A stretch of DNA of 64,000 nucleotides from Pseudomonas sp. URMO17WK12:I2 (GTDB lineage: Bacteria > Pseudomonadota > Gammaproteobacteria > Pseudomonadales > Pseudomonadaceae): contig NZ_QKYW01000005.1 of NCBI RefSeq assembly GCF_003253735.1, positions 186,001 to 250,000 of the forward strand, written 5' to 3'. Shown in pieces: positions 17,159-27,426 of this stretch. The first letter of the stretch is position 1. The number at the start of each line of letters is the position of its first letter. The translations under genes were made by a program, and so were the position numbers. The notes under the pieces are model-generated. The model ran no database searches. It had not been told where the DNA came from and saw only the letters and a list, made by a program, of their open reading frames with translations.

Positions 17159-17175
17159 GCCGAACGACAAATTAC

Positions 17176-17200
17176 AGGCTCCCTCGGGAGCCTTTTTTAT
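17176..17200 (+). terminator. Terminator of flgBCDE
   Basis: AGGCTCCC-TC-GGGAGCCT (17176-17193) followed by TTTTTATTTT. It separates flgBCDE from the independently promoted flgF operon. Confidence 0.9.
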
Positions 17201-17247
17201 TTTATTAAATCCTTTTAAGTCAAAGACTTACTATTGTTTGCGTGATG

Positions 17248-17263
17248 TGGCATGTGTATTGCT
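17248..17263 (+). promoter_or_regulatory. Sigma-54 promoter of flgF-flgL
   Basis: TGGCAT-GTGTA-TTGCT, correct GG-N10-GC spacing, 51 bases before the flgF start. A FleR/RpoN class III promoter by analogy with P. aeruginosa. Confidence 0.88.
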
Positions 17264-17313
17264 TTTGAGGTGTGGACAGAGTCGCGGGCACGTTGCCCAC
17301 CTCGGAGGAAAAC

Positions 17314-18054
17314 ATGGACAAGATGCTGTACGTCTCCATGACTGGTGCCCACAACAATACGTTGGCCCAGCGTGCCCACGCCAACAATCTGGCGAACATC
17401 TCCACCACCGGTTTTCGCCGTGATTTCGAGCAGGCGCGTTCGATGCCGATTTTCGGCGAGACTCAGCCTTCCCGTGTATTCGCCATGAGCGAGCGACCCG
17501 GCACTGACTTCACGCCGGGTACGCTGCAGGAAACCGGGCGGGACCTGGATGTGGCAATCGGTGGTAAAGGCTGGTTGGCCGTGCAGGCTCCGGATGGCAC
17601 CGAAGCGTACGTGCGGACCGCCAGCCTGAACGTCGACGCCCAGGGCATGCTGCGCACCGGCAATGGCATGCCGGTGATGGGCAATGCCGGGCCGATCGCC
17701 GTGCCGCCGGAGCAGAAGATCGAGATCGGTCAGGACGGCACCATCAGCATCCGTGCCCTGGGCGAGGCGCCCCGTGTACTGGCCGAGGTCGACCGCCTGC
17801 GGCTGGTCAATCCTGATCTCAAGCAAATGGAAAAGGGTACCGATGGGATGATCCGCTTCAACGGCCCGCAGCCGCCAGAAGCTGACGCCACGGTGCAGAT
17901 CACCTCGGGTTTTCTCGAGTCGAGCAACGTCAATGCGGTCGAGGAGATGACCTCGATCCTGGCGCTGTCCCGGCAATTCGAGCTGTCCGTCAAGATGATG
18001 CGCACGGCAGAAGATAATGACACCGCCATGGCGCGCGTCTTGCAAATGAGCTGA
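17314..18054 (+). CDS. flgF: FlgF, proximal rod protein
   Basis: 246 residues from the ATG at 17314, which follows GGAGGAAA; the upstream in-frame ATG at 17272 lies only nine bases after the sigma-54 element, too close for a leader, and is rejected. The N-terminal MDKMLYVSMTGAHNNTLAQRAHANNLANISTTGFR is the FlgF/G rod signature, and the C-terminal VEEMTSILALSRQFELSVKMMRTAEDND helix completes the D0 domain. First gene of flgFGHIJKL. Confidence 0.95.
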   Translation: MDKMLYVSMTGAHNNTLAQRAHANNLANISTTGFRRDFEQARSMPIFGETQPSRVFAMSERPGTDFTPGTLQETGRDLDVAIGGKGWLAVQAPDGTEAYVRTASLNVDAQGMLRTGNGMPVMGNAGPIAVPPEQKIEIGQDGTISIRALGEAPRVLAEVDRLRLVNPDLKQMEKGTDGMIRFNGPQPPEADATVQITSGFLESSNVNAVEEMTSILALSRQFELSVKMMRTAEDNDTAMARVLQMS

Positions 18055-18099
18055 TAACCAACACGCGGTGCCATGAATCCGGCACCCGAGGAGAACGCT

Positions 18100-18885
18100 A
18101 TGCTTCCGGCACTTTGGGTCGCCAAGACGGGCCTGTCTGCTCAGGACATGAACCTGACGACCATTTCCAACAACCTGGCCAACGTGTCCACCACTGGCTT
18201 CAAGCGCGACCGCGCCGAGTTCGAGGACCTGCTGTACCAGATCCGTCGTCAGCCAGGGGGCCAGTCCAGCCAGGACAGCCAGCTGCCGTCCGGCCTGCAG
18301 CTGGGTACCGGTGTGCGTATCAACGGCACCCAGAAGATCTTCACCGCCGGCAGCCTGCAGACCACCGAGCAACCGATGGACATGGCCGTCAATGGTCGTG
18401 GCTTCTTCCAGGTGCTGATGCCCGATGGCACGGTTTCCTACACCCGCGATGGCAGCTTCCACCTGAACTCCAACGGCCAGGTGGTCACTTCCCAGGGCTT
18501 CGCGCTCGAGCCTGCCATCGTGCTGCCTCCGGAGGTGCGTACCTTCACCGTAGGCGAGGACGGCACCGCGTCGGTCACCACTACCGGTAACCCGCAGCCC
18601 CAGGTCGTCGGCAACCTGCAGATCGCCGATTTCATCAACCCGGCGGGCCTGGAGGCGATCGGCAACAACCTGTTCCTGGAAACCGCTTCCAGCGGTGCGC
18701 CGCAGGTCGGTACGCCTGGCCTCAACGGCCTGGGTACGACCCTGCAGAACACCCTGGAGAACTCCAACGTCAGCGTGGTCGAGGAGATGGTCAACATGAT
18801 CACCACCCAGCGCGCCTACGAAATGAACTCCAAGGTCATCTCCACCGCTGACCAGATGCTGTCCTTCGTTACCCAGAACCTTTAA
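18100..18885 (+). CDS. flgG: FlgG, distal rod protein
   Basis: 261 residues from the ATG at 18100 (GAGGAG eight bases before), the normal FlgG length; the frame extends to 18073 without support. N-terminal LPALWVAKTGLSAQDMNLTTISNNLANVSTTGFKRDRAEFEDLLYQ includes the FlgG-specific insertion that sets rod straightness. C-terminal EEMVNMITTQRAYEMNSKVISTADQM is conserved. Builds the distal rod on FlgF. Confidence 0.96.
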   Translation: MLPALWVAKTGLSAQDMNLTTISNNLANVSTTGFKRDRAEFEDLLYQIRRQPGGQSSQDSQLPSGLQLGTGVRINGTQKIFTAGSLQTTEQPMDMAVNGRGFFQVLMPDGTVSYTRDGSFHLNSNGQVVTSQGFALEPAIVLPPEVRTFTVGEDGTASVTTTGNPQPQVVGNLQIADFINPAGLEAIGNNLFLETASSGAPQVGTPGLNGLGTTLQNTLENSNVSVVEEMVNMITTQRAYEMNSKVISTADQMLSFVTQNL

Positions 18886-18945
18886 ATCCCCGGGGTAGGG
18901 CACCGGCCCGCCCCTGATACGCCTGAACGCTGTGAGGTAGTGGTT

Positions 18946-19659
18946 ATGAACCGCTTGGTGTGTGTGTTCTCGATGCTCGGCAGCGTAGTGCTGAGTGGCT
19001 GCGTGGCGCCTGCCGCGAAGCCCAACGATCCCTACTACGCACCCGTTCTGCCGCGCACGCCATTGCCGGCGGCGCAGAACAATGGCTCGATCTTCCAGTC
19101 CGGGTTCGAAAACAACCTGTACGGCGATCGCAAGGCCTTTCGCGTGGGCGACGTGATCACCATCAGCCTCAACGAGCGTACCCAGGCGAGCAAGAACGCT
19201 ACCTCGAAGATCGCCAAGAACAGCAATACCAATATCGGCCTGACCTCGCTGTTCGGTGGCGGGGTGTCGGTCGACAACCCCAGCTCGGGCCTCAACCCGT
19301 TGCAGGCCGAGAACCTCGGGCTCAGCGCCCAGTACGGCGGGCAGCGCAGTACGGACGGTTCTGGTCAGGCGGGGCAGAGCAACAGCCTGACCGGCTCGAT
19401 CACCGTGACCGTGGCCGAAGTGCTGCCCAACGGCCTGCTGGTGGTGCGCGGCGAGAAATGGATGACCCTCAACACCGGCGACGAGCTGGTGCGTATCGCC
19501 GGCCTGGTGCGTTCCGACGACGTGGCCCGTGACAACACCGTGGCCTCGACCCGCATCGCCGATGCGCGCATCACCTATTCCGGTACCGGTGCCTTCGCCG
19601 ATGCCAGCCAGCCGGGCTGGCTGGACCGCTTTTTCGCCAGCCCGCTGTTTCCGTTCTGA
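18946..19659 (+). CDS. flgH: FlgH, L-ring lipoprotein
   Basis: 237 residues from the ATG at 18946. The signal peptide ends in a lipobox VLSGC (Cys about residue 20), so the mature protein is lipidated and anchored in the outer membrane. Domain features of Flg[37 protein letters not shown], and the C-terminal [27 protein letters not shown]. Forms the L-ring bushing around the rod. Confidence 0.95.
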   Translation: MNRLVCVFSMLGSVVLSGCVAPAAKPNDPYYAPVLPRTPLPAAQNNGSIFQSGFENNLYGDRKAFRVGDVITISLNERTQASKNATSKIAKNSNTNIGLTSLFGGGVSVDNPSSGLNPLQAENLGLSAQYGGQRSTDGSGQAGQSNSLTGSITVTVAEVLPNGLLVVRGEKWMTLNTGDELVRIAGLVRSDDVARDNTVASTRIADARITYSGTGAFADASQPGWLDRFFASPLFPF

Positions 19660-19670
19660 GGTCAGTGATC

Positions 19671-20768
19671 ATGCGTAGATGGATCATCAGTGTTGCCGTG
19701 CTGCTGCTGGCTTCGACCGCTCAGGCCGACCGGCTCAAGGACCTGGCCAGCATCCAGGGTGTGCGCAGTAACCAGTTGATCGGCTACGGCCTGGTGGTCG
19801 GCCTCAATGGCAGCGGCGACCAGACCACCCAGACGCCGTTCACCGTGCAGACCTTCAACAACATGATGGCGCAGTTCGGCATCAAGGTGCCGGAAGGTGG
19901 CAACGTGCAGTTGAAGAACGTCGCCGCGGTGTCCATCCATGCCGACCTGCCGCCGTTCGCCAAGCCTGGGCAGACCATCGATATCACCATTTCCTCCATC
20001 GGTAACGCCAAGAGCCTGCGCGGTGGCAGCCTGTTGATGACGCCCCTCAAGGGCATCGACGGCAACACCTACGCCATTGCCCAGGGCAACCTGGTGGTGG
20101 GTGGTTTCGACGCCAGCGGCGCCGATGGTTCGCGCATTACCGTCAACGTGCCGTCGGCCGGGCGCATCCCCGGTGGCGCTACGGTCGAACGCCCGGTGCC
20201 GAGCGGTTTCGATCAGGGCAACACCCTGACCCTGAACCTCAACCGTCCGGATTTCACCACGGCCAAGAACATCGTCGATCACATCAACGAGCTGCTTGGC
20301 CCCGGTGTGGCCCAGGCACTCGATGGCGGTTCGATTCGCGTCAGCGCGCCGCTGGATCCGAGCCAACGGGTCGACTACCTGTCGATTCTGGAAAACCTCG
20401 AGGTCGATGTCGGGCAGGCGGTGGCCAAGGTGATCATCAACTCGCGTACCGGCACCATCGTCATCGGCCAGAACGTGCGGGTGCAGCCTGCCGCCGTGAC
20501 CCACGGCAGCCTGACGGTGACCATTACCGAAGACCCTATCGTCAGCCAGCCGGGCGCGCTGTCCGGTGGCCAGACCGCCGTGGTGCCGCGTTCGCGCGTC
20601 GGTGCCGACGAAGAAAAGAAACCGATGTTCAAGTTCGGCCCCGGAACCACTCTCGACGAGATCGTGCGGGCGGTGAACCAGGTGGGCGCTTCGCCTTCCG
20701 ACCTGATGGCCATCCTGGAGGCGCTCAAGCAAGCCGGCGCCCTGCAGGCTGACCTGATCGTGATTTAA
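19671..20768 (+). CDS. flgI: FlgI, P-ring protein
   Basis: 365 residues from the ATG at 19671; a GTG at 19665 would add two. A Sec signal peptide ([18 protein letters not shown]) is followed by [31 protein letters not shown], the FlgI hallmark. The protein is periplasmic and forms the P-ring around the distal rod at the peptidoglycan, helped by FlgA, encoded at 11 kb. Starts 11 bases after the flgH stop. Confidence 0.96.
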   Translation: MRRWIISVAVLLLASTAQADRLKDLASIQGVRSNQLIGYGLVVGLNGSGDQTTQTPFTVQTFNNMMAQFGIKVPEGGNVQLKNVAAVSIHADLPPFAKPGQTIDITISSIGNAKSLRGGSLLMTPLKGIDGNTYAIAQGNLVVGGFDASGADGSRITVNVPSAGRIPGGATVERPVPSGFDQGNTLTLNLNRPDFTTAKNIVDHINELLGPGVAQALDGGSIRVSAPLDPSQRVDYLSILENLEVDVGQAVAKVIINSRTGTIVIGQNVRVQPAAVTHGSLTVTITEDPIVSQPGALSGGQTAVVPRSRVGADEEKKPMFKFGPGTTLDEIVRAVNQVGASPSDLMAILEALKQAGALQADLIVI

Positions 20769-20778
20769 GGAACTCGCT

Positions 20779-22002
20779 ATGGATACTCGACTCTCGGCCG
20801 CCGGCACCAGCACCGTCGATAGCGGTGCCTACACCGATCTCAATCGCCTCAACCAGTTCAAGGTTGGTGGCGACAATGAGGAGAACATTCGCAAGGTTGC
20901 GAAGGAGTTCGAGTCGCTGTTCCTCAACGAAATGCTCAAGACCATGCGCTCGGCCAACGAGGTGTTCGGTGAAGGCAACTTCATGAACAGCAACGAGGCC
21001 AAGACCTACCAGGACATGTACGACCAGCAACTGTCGGTAACCATGGCCGGCAACAAGAACGGCATCGGCCTGGCCGACGTGATGGCGCGGCAGATGTCGA
21101 AGATGAAGAACGCCAGCGAGCGGCCCAATCCGTTCGCCCAGGTCGACGCGCCCGTGCCGGCTGCGCCAAGCAAGCCGCTGGCACGTGGCGAGGCGGCTGC
21201 CGATGTGGCGCCGACCCGAATCGAGAAGATCACCGCCGCGGTCGATCCTGAGCGCAACGATATGACGCTGATCAATCAGCGCCGTCTGTCATTGCCGGGC
21301 AAGCTGGCCCAGCGCATCCAGGCCGGTATCGTGCCGGGCGCCGAAGCCGCCACGGCCACTACCGTTGCCAATACACCGGCCGGCGACGCCGTTGGCAAGC
21401 CCCTGGCCAAGGGTGACTGGCTGCCCGCCAAAGCCTACGCCGCACCAGCCGAGCGCAGCCTGAACATCAATGGCAGCGAGGAGATCGCCAACCGCACCTC
21501 GTTCAAATCGGCCAAGGAATTCATGGAAACCATGTTGCCGATGGCCGAGAAGGCTGCGGCCAAGCTGGGTGTCGATCCCACCTACCTGGTGGCTCAGGCA
21601 GCGCTGGAAACCGGCTGGGGCAAATCGATCATCAAACAGGGCGATGGCAGCAGCAGCTACAACCTGTTCGGCATCAAGACCCACAACACCTGGAGTGGGG
21701 ATTCCGCTCGGGTGATGACCACCGAGTACCAGAACGGCAAGCCGGTGAAGGAAGCTGCCTCGTTTCGCTCCTACGAATCCTTCGCCCACAGCTTCGACGA
21801 TTACGTGAGCTTCCTGCAGAGCAACGGGCGGTACGACAAGGCGCTGAGCGCCACTGCCAACCCCGAGCAGTTTGCCCGCGAACTGCAGAAAGCCGGCTAT
21901 GCCACCGATCCGCAGTATGCCCGCAAGGTGTCGCAGATCGCCCGCAAGCTGTCGACCTACCAGATGATCGCGGCCAACGGCGCGCCCTCGAACAAGGGAT
22001 GA
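20779..22002 (+). CDS. flgJ: FlgJ, rod cap and peptidoglycan hydrolase
   Basis: 407 residues with two parts. The N-terminal rod-cap domain (about 35-115) has KVAKEFESLFLNEMLKTMRSAN and TYQDMYDQQLS. A 120-residue linker follows. The C-terminal glucosaminidase-family domain (about 245-400) contains AQAALETGWGKS, with the catalytic Glu near residue 277, and NLFGIKTHNTW. It opens the peptidoglycan so that the rod can pass through the periplasm. The two-domain form is normal for gamma- and betaproteobacteria. Confidence 0.95.
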   Translation: MDTRLSAAGTSTVDSGAYTDLNRLNQFKVGGDNEENIRKVAKEFESLFLNEMLKTMRSANEVFGEGNFMNSNEAKTYQDMYDQQLSVTMAGNKNGIGLADVMARQMSKMKNASERPNPFAQVDAPVPAAPSKPLARGEAAADVAPTRIEKITAAVDPERNDMTLINQRRLSLPGKLAQRIQAGIVPGAEAATATTVANTPAGDAVGKPLAKGDWLPAKAYAAPAERSLNINGSEEIANRTSFKSAKEFMETMLPMAEKAAAKLGVDPTYLVAQAALETGWGKSIIKQGDGSSSYNLFGIKTHNTWSGDSARVMTTEYQNGKPVKEAASFRSYESFAHSFDDYVSFLQSNGRYDKALSATANPEQFARELQKAGYATDPQYARKVSQIARKLSTYQMIAANGAPSNKG

Positions 22003-22008
22003 TGAAGC

Positions 22009-24048
22009 ATGGCTGACTTACTGAACATTGGCCTGTCGGGCTTGGCGGCGAACAAGACTTCGCTGGCGGTTACCGGCCATAACATCACCAATATCAATAC
22101 CCCGGGGTTCTCGCGCCAGGACACCATCCAGGCGACGCGTACGCCGGAGTTCAGCGGTGCCGGCTACATCGGCAGCGGCACCTCACTGGTGGACATTCGC
22201 CGTAGCTACAGTGAGTTTCTCACCACCCAGCTGCGTAGCAGTACCGCGCTGAGCAGCGACGTGAAGGCGTACAAGAGTCAGATCGACCAGCTCGATGCGT
22301 TGCTGGCCGGCTCGACCACGGGTGTCACACCGTCGCTGCAGAAATTCTTCTCTTCATTGCAGACCGCCGCCGAGGATCCGTCCAACCTGCCTGCCCGGCA
22401 GTTGGTGCTGTCCGAGGCAGAAGGCCTGAGCCGGCGTTTCAACACCGTCTACGACCGCCTGAACGAGCAGAACAGCTTCGCCAACAAGCAGATGGGCGCC
22501 GTTACCGAGCAGATCAATCGCCTTTCCAGCTCCATCGCCAGCCTCAATGATTCGATCGCGATTGCGCAATCCAACGGCAGCCAACCCAACGATCTGCTGG
22601 ATGCGCGTGAAGAAGCACTGCGTCAGTTGTCGACCTTCGTGGGCGTCAACGTCGTGGCGCAGAACGACGGTACGCAGAACGTCTTCATCGGTTCCGGTCA
22701 GCCGCTGGTGATCGGCAACAACGCCGCTCGCCTGGAAGTGGTGCCTGGCGCCAACGATCCTAACCGCTCCGAGATCCAGTTCATTGTCGGTGCCTCTCGG
22801 CAAACCATCACGACTCAAGTGACGGGCGGCGAGTTGGGCGGCATTCTGCGTTACCGCGAAGAGGTGCTGGACAAGACCTTCAACTCCCTGGGACGCCTGG
22901 CTCTGTCGATCAGCGATCAGGTCAACAGCCAACTGGGGCAGGGCCTGGACCTGAAGGGGCAGGTGGGTACCAAGCTGTTTGGGGACTTCAACGAAGAGTC
23001 GTTGGCACGCTTGCGCGTGTTGCCGTCCACCACCAATAGCAGCAATGCCTCACCGGTTCTGAACATCAGCAACAGCTCGCTGCTGACCACCAGCGACTAT
23101 CGCCTGGAGTTCGACGGCACCAATTATTCGGCCCGTCGCCTGAGCGACAATCAGCCGATGACCGTGACGCAGAACCCTGCCGGTACCCTTAGTTTTCAGG
23201 ACAGCGCTGGGCGCAACCAGGGGTTTCAGGTCGTGCTCGGCACGCCCGCGCCAGCAGCTGGCGATTCATTCGTGCTGCAGCCAACCCGCATTGGCGCCTC
23301 GACCATGTCGACGGTCCTCGATCAGGCCGATCAGCTGGCCTTCGCGGCGCCGGTTCGCGCCGAGGCCAACCTGCAGAACCGCGGCAATGGCGTGATCAGC
23401 CAGCCGACACTGCAGTCCAATGGCAGCAATATCGATCCTGCAGCCCTGAAGGCGGCGTTTCCACCGATCACGCTGACCTATGATTCCGCAGCTGGCAATT
23501 TTACCGGCCTGCCTGCCGGCGCAACGCTGACCCGCGTCGATAACAAGGGACAGCCGATCACGCCAGCGCCGACGCCTCTGTTCACGCCGGGGCAGCAAAA
23601 TACCTTCCAGTTGACCCTGGTCGACGGCACCAGCGTCAACATGAGCCTCAGCGGCCGCCCGGAAAACGGTGATCGCTTCAATATCGGCTTCAATCAGAAC
23701 GGTGTCTCGGACAACCGCAATGCCCTGGCGCTGGTCGGCCTGCAGAGCAAGCAGGTGGTGGGGGTCGATCCCACCGTAACGGGCATCGCCACCGGCTCCA
23801 GTTTCACCGACAGCTATGGCGATCTGATCGAGCGGGTCGGCACCCTGACTGCCCAGGCACGACAGGATAACGATGCCACCGGTGCTATCCTCAAACAGGC
23901 GCAGGACAACCGTGACTCGCTCTCCGCGGTGAACCTGGACGAAGAGGCAGCCAACCTGATCAAGTTCGAGCAGTACTACAACGCGTCAGCCCAGGTGATT
24001 CAAGTTGCACGCTCTTTGTTCGATACCCTGATCGGGGCATTCAGATAA
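22009..24048 (+). CDS. flgK: FlgK, hook-filament junction protein 1
   Basis: 679 residues. N-terminal LNIGLSGLAANKTSLAVTGHNITNINTPGFSRQDTIQ and C-terminal DEEAANLIKFEQYYNASAQVIQVARSLFDTLIGAF are the D0/D1 helices of HAP1. The central part is long and Asn/Thr/Ser-rich, as in other pseudomonads. First adaptor between hook and filament; its chaperone FlgN is encoded at 10.0 kb. Begins 6 bases after flgJ. Confidence 0.95.
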   Translation: MADLLNIGLSGLAANKTSLAVTGHNITNINTPGFSRQDTIQATRTPEFSGAGYIGSGTSLVDIRRSYSEFLTTQLRSSTALSSDVKAYKSQIDQLDALLAGSTTGVTPSLQKFFSSLQTAAEDPSNLPARQLVLSEAEGLSRRFNTVYDRLNEQNSFANKQMGAVTEQINRLSSSIASLNDSIAIAQSNGSQPNDLLDAREEALRQLSTFVGVNVVAQNDGTQNVFIGSGQPLVIGNNAARLEVVPGANDPNRSEIQFIVGASRQTITTQVTGGELGGILRYREEVLDKTFNSLGRLALSISDQVNSQLGQGLDLKGQVGTKLFGDFNEESLARLRVLPSTTNSSNASPVLNISNSSLLTTSDYRLEFDGTNYSARRLSDNQPMTVTQNPAGTLSFQDSAGRNQGFQVVLGTPAPAAGDSFVLQPTRIGASTMSTVLDQADQLAFAAPVRAEANLQNRGNGVISQPTLQSNGSNIDPAALKAAFPPITLTYDSAAGNFTGLPAGATLTRVDNKGQPITPAPTPLFTPGQQNTFQLTLVDGTSVNMSLSGRPENGDRFNIGFNQNGVSDNRNALALVGLQSKQVVGVDPTVTGIATGSSFTDSYGDLIERVGTLTAQARQDNDATGAILKQAQDNRDSLSAVNLDEEAANLIKFEQYYNASAQVIQVARSLFDTLIGAFR

Positions 24049-24204
24049 TTAGGCTGGGTTTCGGCTCACCTGTGGCCGCTGCTACAGGTTGCCGCTAGAC
24101 GATTTCGGTTTCGACCGCCTGGCGAGGCCCGGCGGTGAACAAATCCCAAAATGGGTGCGGCGCTGGCAAAAAGGCCAGGTACCGCTCGAGAAGGTGAGGC
24201 AGTT

Positions 24205-25449
24205 ATGCGTATTTCCACTCTCCAGGCATTCAACAACGGCGTTCAAGGCCTGCAGCGCAACTACGCCAATGCCATTCGCACCCAGGAGCAGATCAGTACT
24301 GGCAATCGCATTCTCACGCCTGCGGATGACCCGGTTGCATCGGTGCGCCTGCTGCAGCTCGAGCAGCAGCAGAGTGTGCTGACCCAGCATAAGGAAAACC
24401 TGAATGCGGCAGACAACAGCCTCGTTCAGGAGGAAAGCGTTTTGCAGTCGGTAAATACTGTACTTAACAGGGTGCAGGAGCTTGCTGTCACTGCCGGTAA
24501 CGGCGCACTGGCTCCCGAGCAGCGCAAAGCCATCGCCGCGGAGTTGCGTGAGCGTGAAGACGAGCTGCTCGGCCTCATGAATACCAAGAATGCCCGCGGC
24601 GAATACCTGTTCTCGGGGTTTCAAGGCAAGGCCGAGCCGTTCGTTCGCAATGCCGATGGCACTTACAGCTATCAGGGCGATGAAGGGCAGCGCAAGCTGG
24701 AAATTGCCAGCTCGCTCAGCGTACCGATCAGTGATAACGGCAAGAAGGTATTTCAGGACGTTATCAATGCCGGTCGCCTGGATGCGGCCGTTGCTGCCCA
24801 GCCTGGGTCCACCCTGCGTGCCTCCACGCCGCTGGTTCAGGATGAGGTGGCATTCAGCGGGACACCGCGTTTTCCAGATGCGGGCATCGATATCGTTTTC
24901 GGCAATCCCGATGCCAACAGCTATGAGGTGTTTGCAGCTGGAACCACCACGCCGGCACTGGCCACCGGCGCCATGGACGACAAACCCGACGCCAGCGACA
25001 AGATGGTTTTCCGTGGTGTGGTGATCAACTTCGATGGAGCTCCCGCTGCAGGCGATACGGTAACCGTCACATCCGACCCCAACCGACAGAAGCAGGGCGC
25101 GCTCGACACCATCGCCAGCCTGCGCAGATCGCTCGAAGAGTCACCCGCAACGCTGGAGGGCAACCTTCAGATCCGTGACGCCGTGGCACAGGCGATGACC
25201 AACCTGTCCCATGCCAGCATTACCGTCGACGGCACCCGCGGAGACATCGGTGCGCGTCGAAACATTATCGACAGTACGCTGACCAGCAACGAAGATACCG
25301 CCCTCGCTAACAAGTCGGTGCAATCGGAGCTGCGTGAGCTGGACTATCCCGAGGCGCTCTCCCGCCTGTCTTTCCAGACGCTGGTTCTCGAGGCTGCACA
25401 GCAGAGCTACGTGAAAATCAGTAGCCTGAATCTGTTCAATAAACTCTAG
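24205..25449 (+). CDS. flgL: FlgL, hook-filament junction protein 3
   Basis: 414 residues from the ATG at 24205 (GAAGGTGAGG upstream); the frame open to 24151 is rejected. N-terminal MRISTLQAFNNGVQGLQRNYANAIRTQEQISTGNRILTPADDPVAS resembles flagellin, and C-terminal LDYPEALSRLSFQTLVLEAAQQSYVKISSLNLFNKL closes the coiled coil. Second adaptor between hook and flagellin filament. Separated from flgK by 156 bases but without an obvious promoter. Last gene before the sugar island. Confidence 0.95.
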   Translation: MRISTLQAFNNGVQGLQRNYANAIRTQEQISTGNRILTPADDPVASVRLLQLEQQQSVLTQHKENLNAADNSLVQEESVLQSVNTVLNRVQELAVTAGNGALAPEQRKAIAAELREREDELLGLMNTKNARGEYLFSGFQGKAEPFVRNADGTYSYQGDEGQRKLEIASSLSVPISDNGKKVFQDVINAGRLDAAVAAQPGSTLRASTPLVQDEVAFSGTPRFPDAGIDIVFGNPDANSYEVFAAGTTTPALATGAMDDKPDASDKMVFRGVVINFDGAPAAGDTVTVTSDPNRQKQGALDTIASLRRSLEESPATLEGNLQIRDAVAQAMTNLSHASITVDGTRGDIGARRNIIDSTLTSNEDTALANKSVQSELRELDYPEALSRLSFQTLVLEAAQQSYVKISSLNLFNKL

Positions 25450-25597
25450 CCGTGTCATCAGAGATATTGTCCAGGGGGGGACTTTACATTTCACCTTTCC
25501 AGTCGATCAGGCATCGGACCTGTAGAGGTGGTGATAATATTCTCTCTGAATTTTACTTTCTGCTGCACAAGAAAACCGCCGGTTAAGGATCCAACTA

Positions 25598-26368
25598 GTG
25601 AAAACAGTCATTCTGGCCGGCGGATTGGGCACGCGTATCAGCGAAGAGTCTCACCTGCGGCCCAAGCCAATGATCGAGATAGGCGGCAAGCCGATCATCT
25701 GGCACATCATGAAGATCTACTCCCATTACGGCATCAACGACTTCGTGATCTGTCTGGGCTACAAGGGCTACGTGATCAAGGAGTATTTCGCCAACTATTT
25801 CCTGCACATGTCGGACGTGACCTTCGACATGGCGGAAAACCAGATGCACATTCACAACCGCCATGCCGAGCCATGGCGCGTGACCCTGGTCGACACGGGC
25901 GAGAGCACCGCCACGGGCGGCCGCCTTAAACGCGTACGTGAATACCTGGGCGACAAGACCTTCTGTCTGACCTACGGCGACGGCGTCGCCGACATCGACA
26001 TCCCGCAACTGATCGATTTTCACCGCAGCCACAGCAAGCTCGCCACGGTGACGGCCGTGCAGCCGCCTGGGCGCTTCGGCGCGCTGGATATACAGGGTCA
26101 GCAGGTGCAGGGCTTCCAAGAGAAGCCTCAGGGGGATGGTGGCTGGATCAATGGCGGTTTCTTCGTGCTCGAGCCGCAAGTGCTTGACTACATCGAGGGC
26201 GACAGCACCACCTGGGAATACGAGCCAATGCGCCAGTTGTCCGAGCAGGGTCAACTGATGAGCCACCTGCATCGTGGCTTCTGGCAACCGATGGACACCT
26301 TGCGTGACCGGGCGCTGCTCGAAGAGCGCTGGAAAAGCGGCCAGGCGGAGTGGCGTGTATGGCCGTGA
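25598..26368 (+). CDS. rfbF: Glucose-1-phosphate cytidylyltransferase RfbF
   Basis: 256 residues, the normal RfbF length. The enzyme makes CDP-glucose from CTP and glucose 1-phosphate, committing carbon to CDP-dideoxysugars. The nucleotidyltransferase signature AGGLGTRISEESHLRPKPMIEIGGKP lies at residues about 7-32, and YGDGVADID gives the metal-binding Asp. Start codon GTG at 25598, nine bases after AAGGA. It opens a 13-gene unit in which nearly all neighbours overlap or touch, between flgL and the flagellin gene. Confidence 0.94.
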   Translation: MKTVILAGGLGTRISEESHLRPKPMIEIGGKPIIWHIMKIYSHYGINDFVICLGYKGYVIKEYFANYFLHMSDVTFDMAENQMHIHNRHAEPWRVTLVDTGESTATGGRLKRVREYLGDKTFCLTYGDGVADIDIPQLIDFHRSHSKLATVTAVQPPGRFGALDIQGQQVQGFQEKPQGDGGWINGGFFVLEPQVLDYIEGDSTTWEYEPMRQLSEQGQLMSHLHRGFWQPMDTLRDRALLEERWKSGQAEWRVWP

Positions 26369-27426
26369 GTGCGGCGTTCTGGGCAGGTCGACGGGTTCTG
26401 CTGAGCGGGCATACCGGTTTCAAGGGCGGCTGGCTGGCGCTGTGGCTGCAAGAGCTGGGCGCCGAGGTCTTTGGTTACGCATTGCCTGCTCCCGAGGCAC
26501 CCTCTCTGTGGCAGGTCGCGCGCCTGGCGGAGCGCGTGCCCGGTACCCTGGCCGATATCCGTGACGCTCAGCGTGTTGCCGATGCCGTTGCGGCCTTTCG
26601 CCCGGATATCGTCCTGCACCTGGCGGCCCAGCCGCTGGTGCGTGAATCCTACCGTGCGCCTGCTGATACCTACGCCACCAACGTCATGGGCACGCTCAAT
26701 CTGCTGGAAGCGGTGCGTGCAACGCCTTCGGTGCGTGGCGTGCTGGTTGTGACTACAGACAAATGCTACGAGAATCATGAGTGGGTCTGGCCCTATAGGG
26801 AGTCAGATGCACTGGGTGGGTTCGACCCTTACAGCAACAGCAAAGCCTGCGTCGAGCTGATTTGCGCCAGCTACCGAGATTCTTTTTTCCGTGCCACCGG
26901 TGTTGCACTGGCCACTGCGCGTGCCGGCAACGTTCTGGGCGGCGGTGATTGGTCGCCCGAGCGACTGATACCGGACATTTTTCGCGCCTGGCAGGAAGGA
27001 CGCGAGGTGACCCTGCGTTATCCGCATGCGACCCGGCCTTGGCAGCATGTGCTCGATCCGTTGATGGGCTATCTGCAGCTAGCTCAAGGTCTGCTTATCG
27101 ATCCGGAGCATCACGCGAGCGCCTGGAACTTCGGCCCCGACAGCGCCGGTGTGGCTACGGTTGGCGATATCGTCCGACAGCTCGCCGAGCGCTGGCCGGG
27201 TGAGGCGCGCTGGTCGGTGTCACCCGATTCCCAGCCGCATGAAGCCAGCTTGCTGGCGTTGGACTCAAGCAAAGCGCGGCAACTGTTGGGCTGGTCACCA
27301 CGGTGGTCACTGGATGCAACTCTGCAACATACCCTGGACTGGCAGCTGGCCTGGCAAAATGGGCGTGACATGCACACCGTTACCCGCGAGCAGATCGCGG
27401 TTCACCAAGGCGAAACCAATGAGTGA
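26359..27426 (+). CDS. rfbG: CDP-glucose 4,6-dehydratase RfbG
   Basis: 355 residues from the ATG at 26359, overlapping rfbF by ten bases; an in-frame GTG at 26350 is possible. Extended SDR with the NAD-binding [17 protein letters not shown] (about residues 11-27) and the YSNSK catalytic Tyr-Lys pair (about 156). Converts CDP-glucose to CDP-4-keto-6-deoxyglucose. Acts between RfbF and RfbH in the cytoplasm. Confidence 0.94.
   Translation: MAVSAAFWAGRRVLLSGHTGFKGGWLALWLQELGAEVFGYALPAPEAPSLWQVARLAERVPGTLADIRDAQRVADAVAAFRPDIVLHLAAQPLVRESYRAPADTYATNVMGTLNLLEAVRATPSVRGVLVVTTDKCYENHEWVWPYRESDALGGFDPYSNSKACVELICASYRDSFFRATGVALATARAGNVLGGGDWSPERLIPDIFRAWQEGREVTLRYPHATRPWQHVLDPLMGYLQLAQGLLIDPEHHASAWNFGPDSAGVATVGDIVRQLAERWPGEARWSVSPDSQPHEASLLALDSSKARQLLGWSPRWSLDATLQHTLDWQLAWQNGRDMHTVTREQIAVHQGETNE

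Noticed and set aside
17215-18903. 562-codon open frame on the minus strand opposite flgF-flgG
   Set aside because: Shadow of GC-rich flgF and flgG codons; low-complexity His/Gly/Gln/Asp composition, no ribosome binding site, no family.
19662-20813. 383-codon minus-strand frame opposite flgI
   Set aside because: Antisense shadow of flgI; composition typical of third-position GC artefacts.
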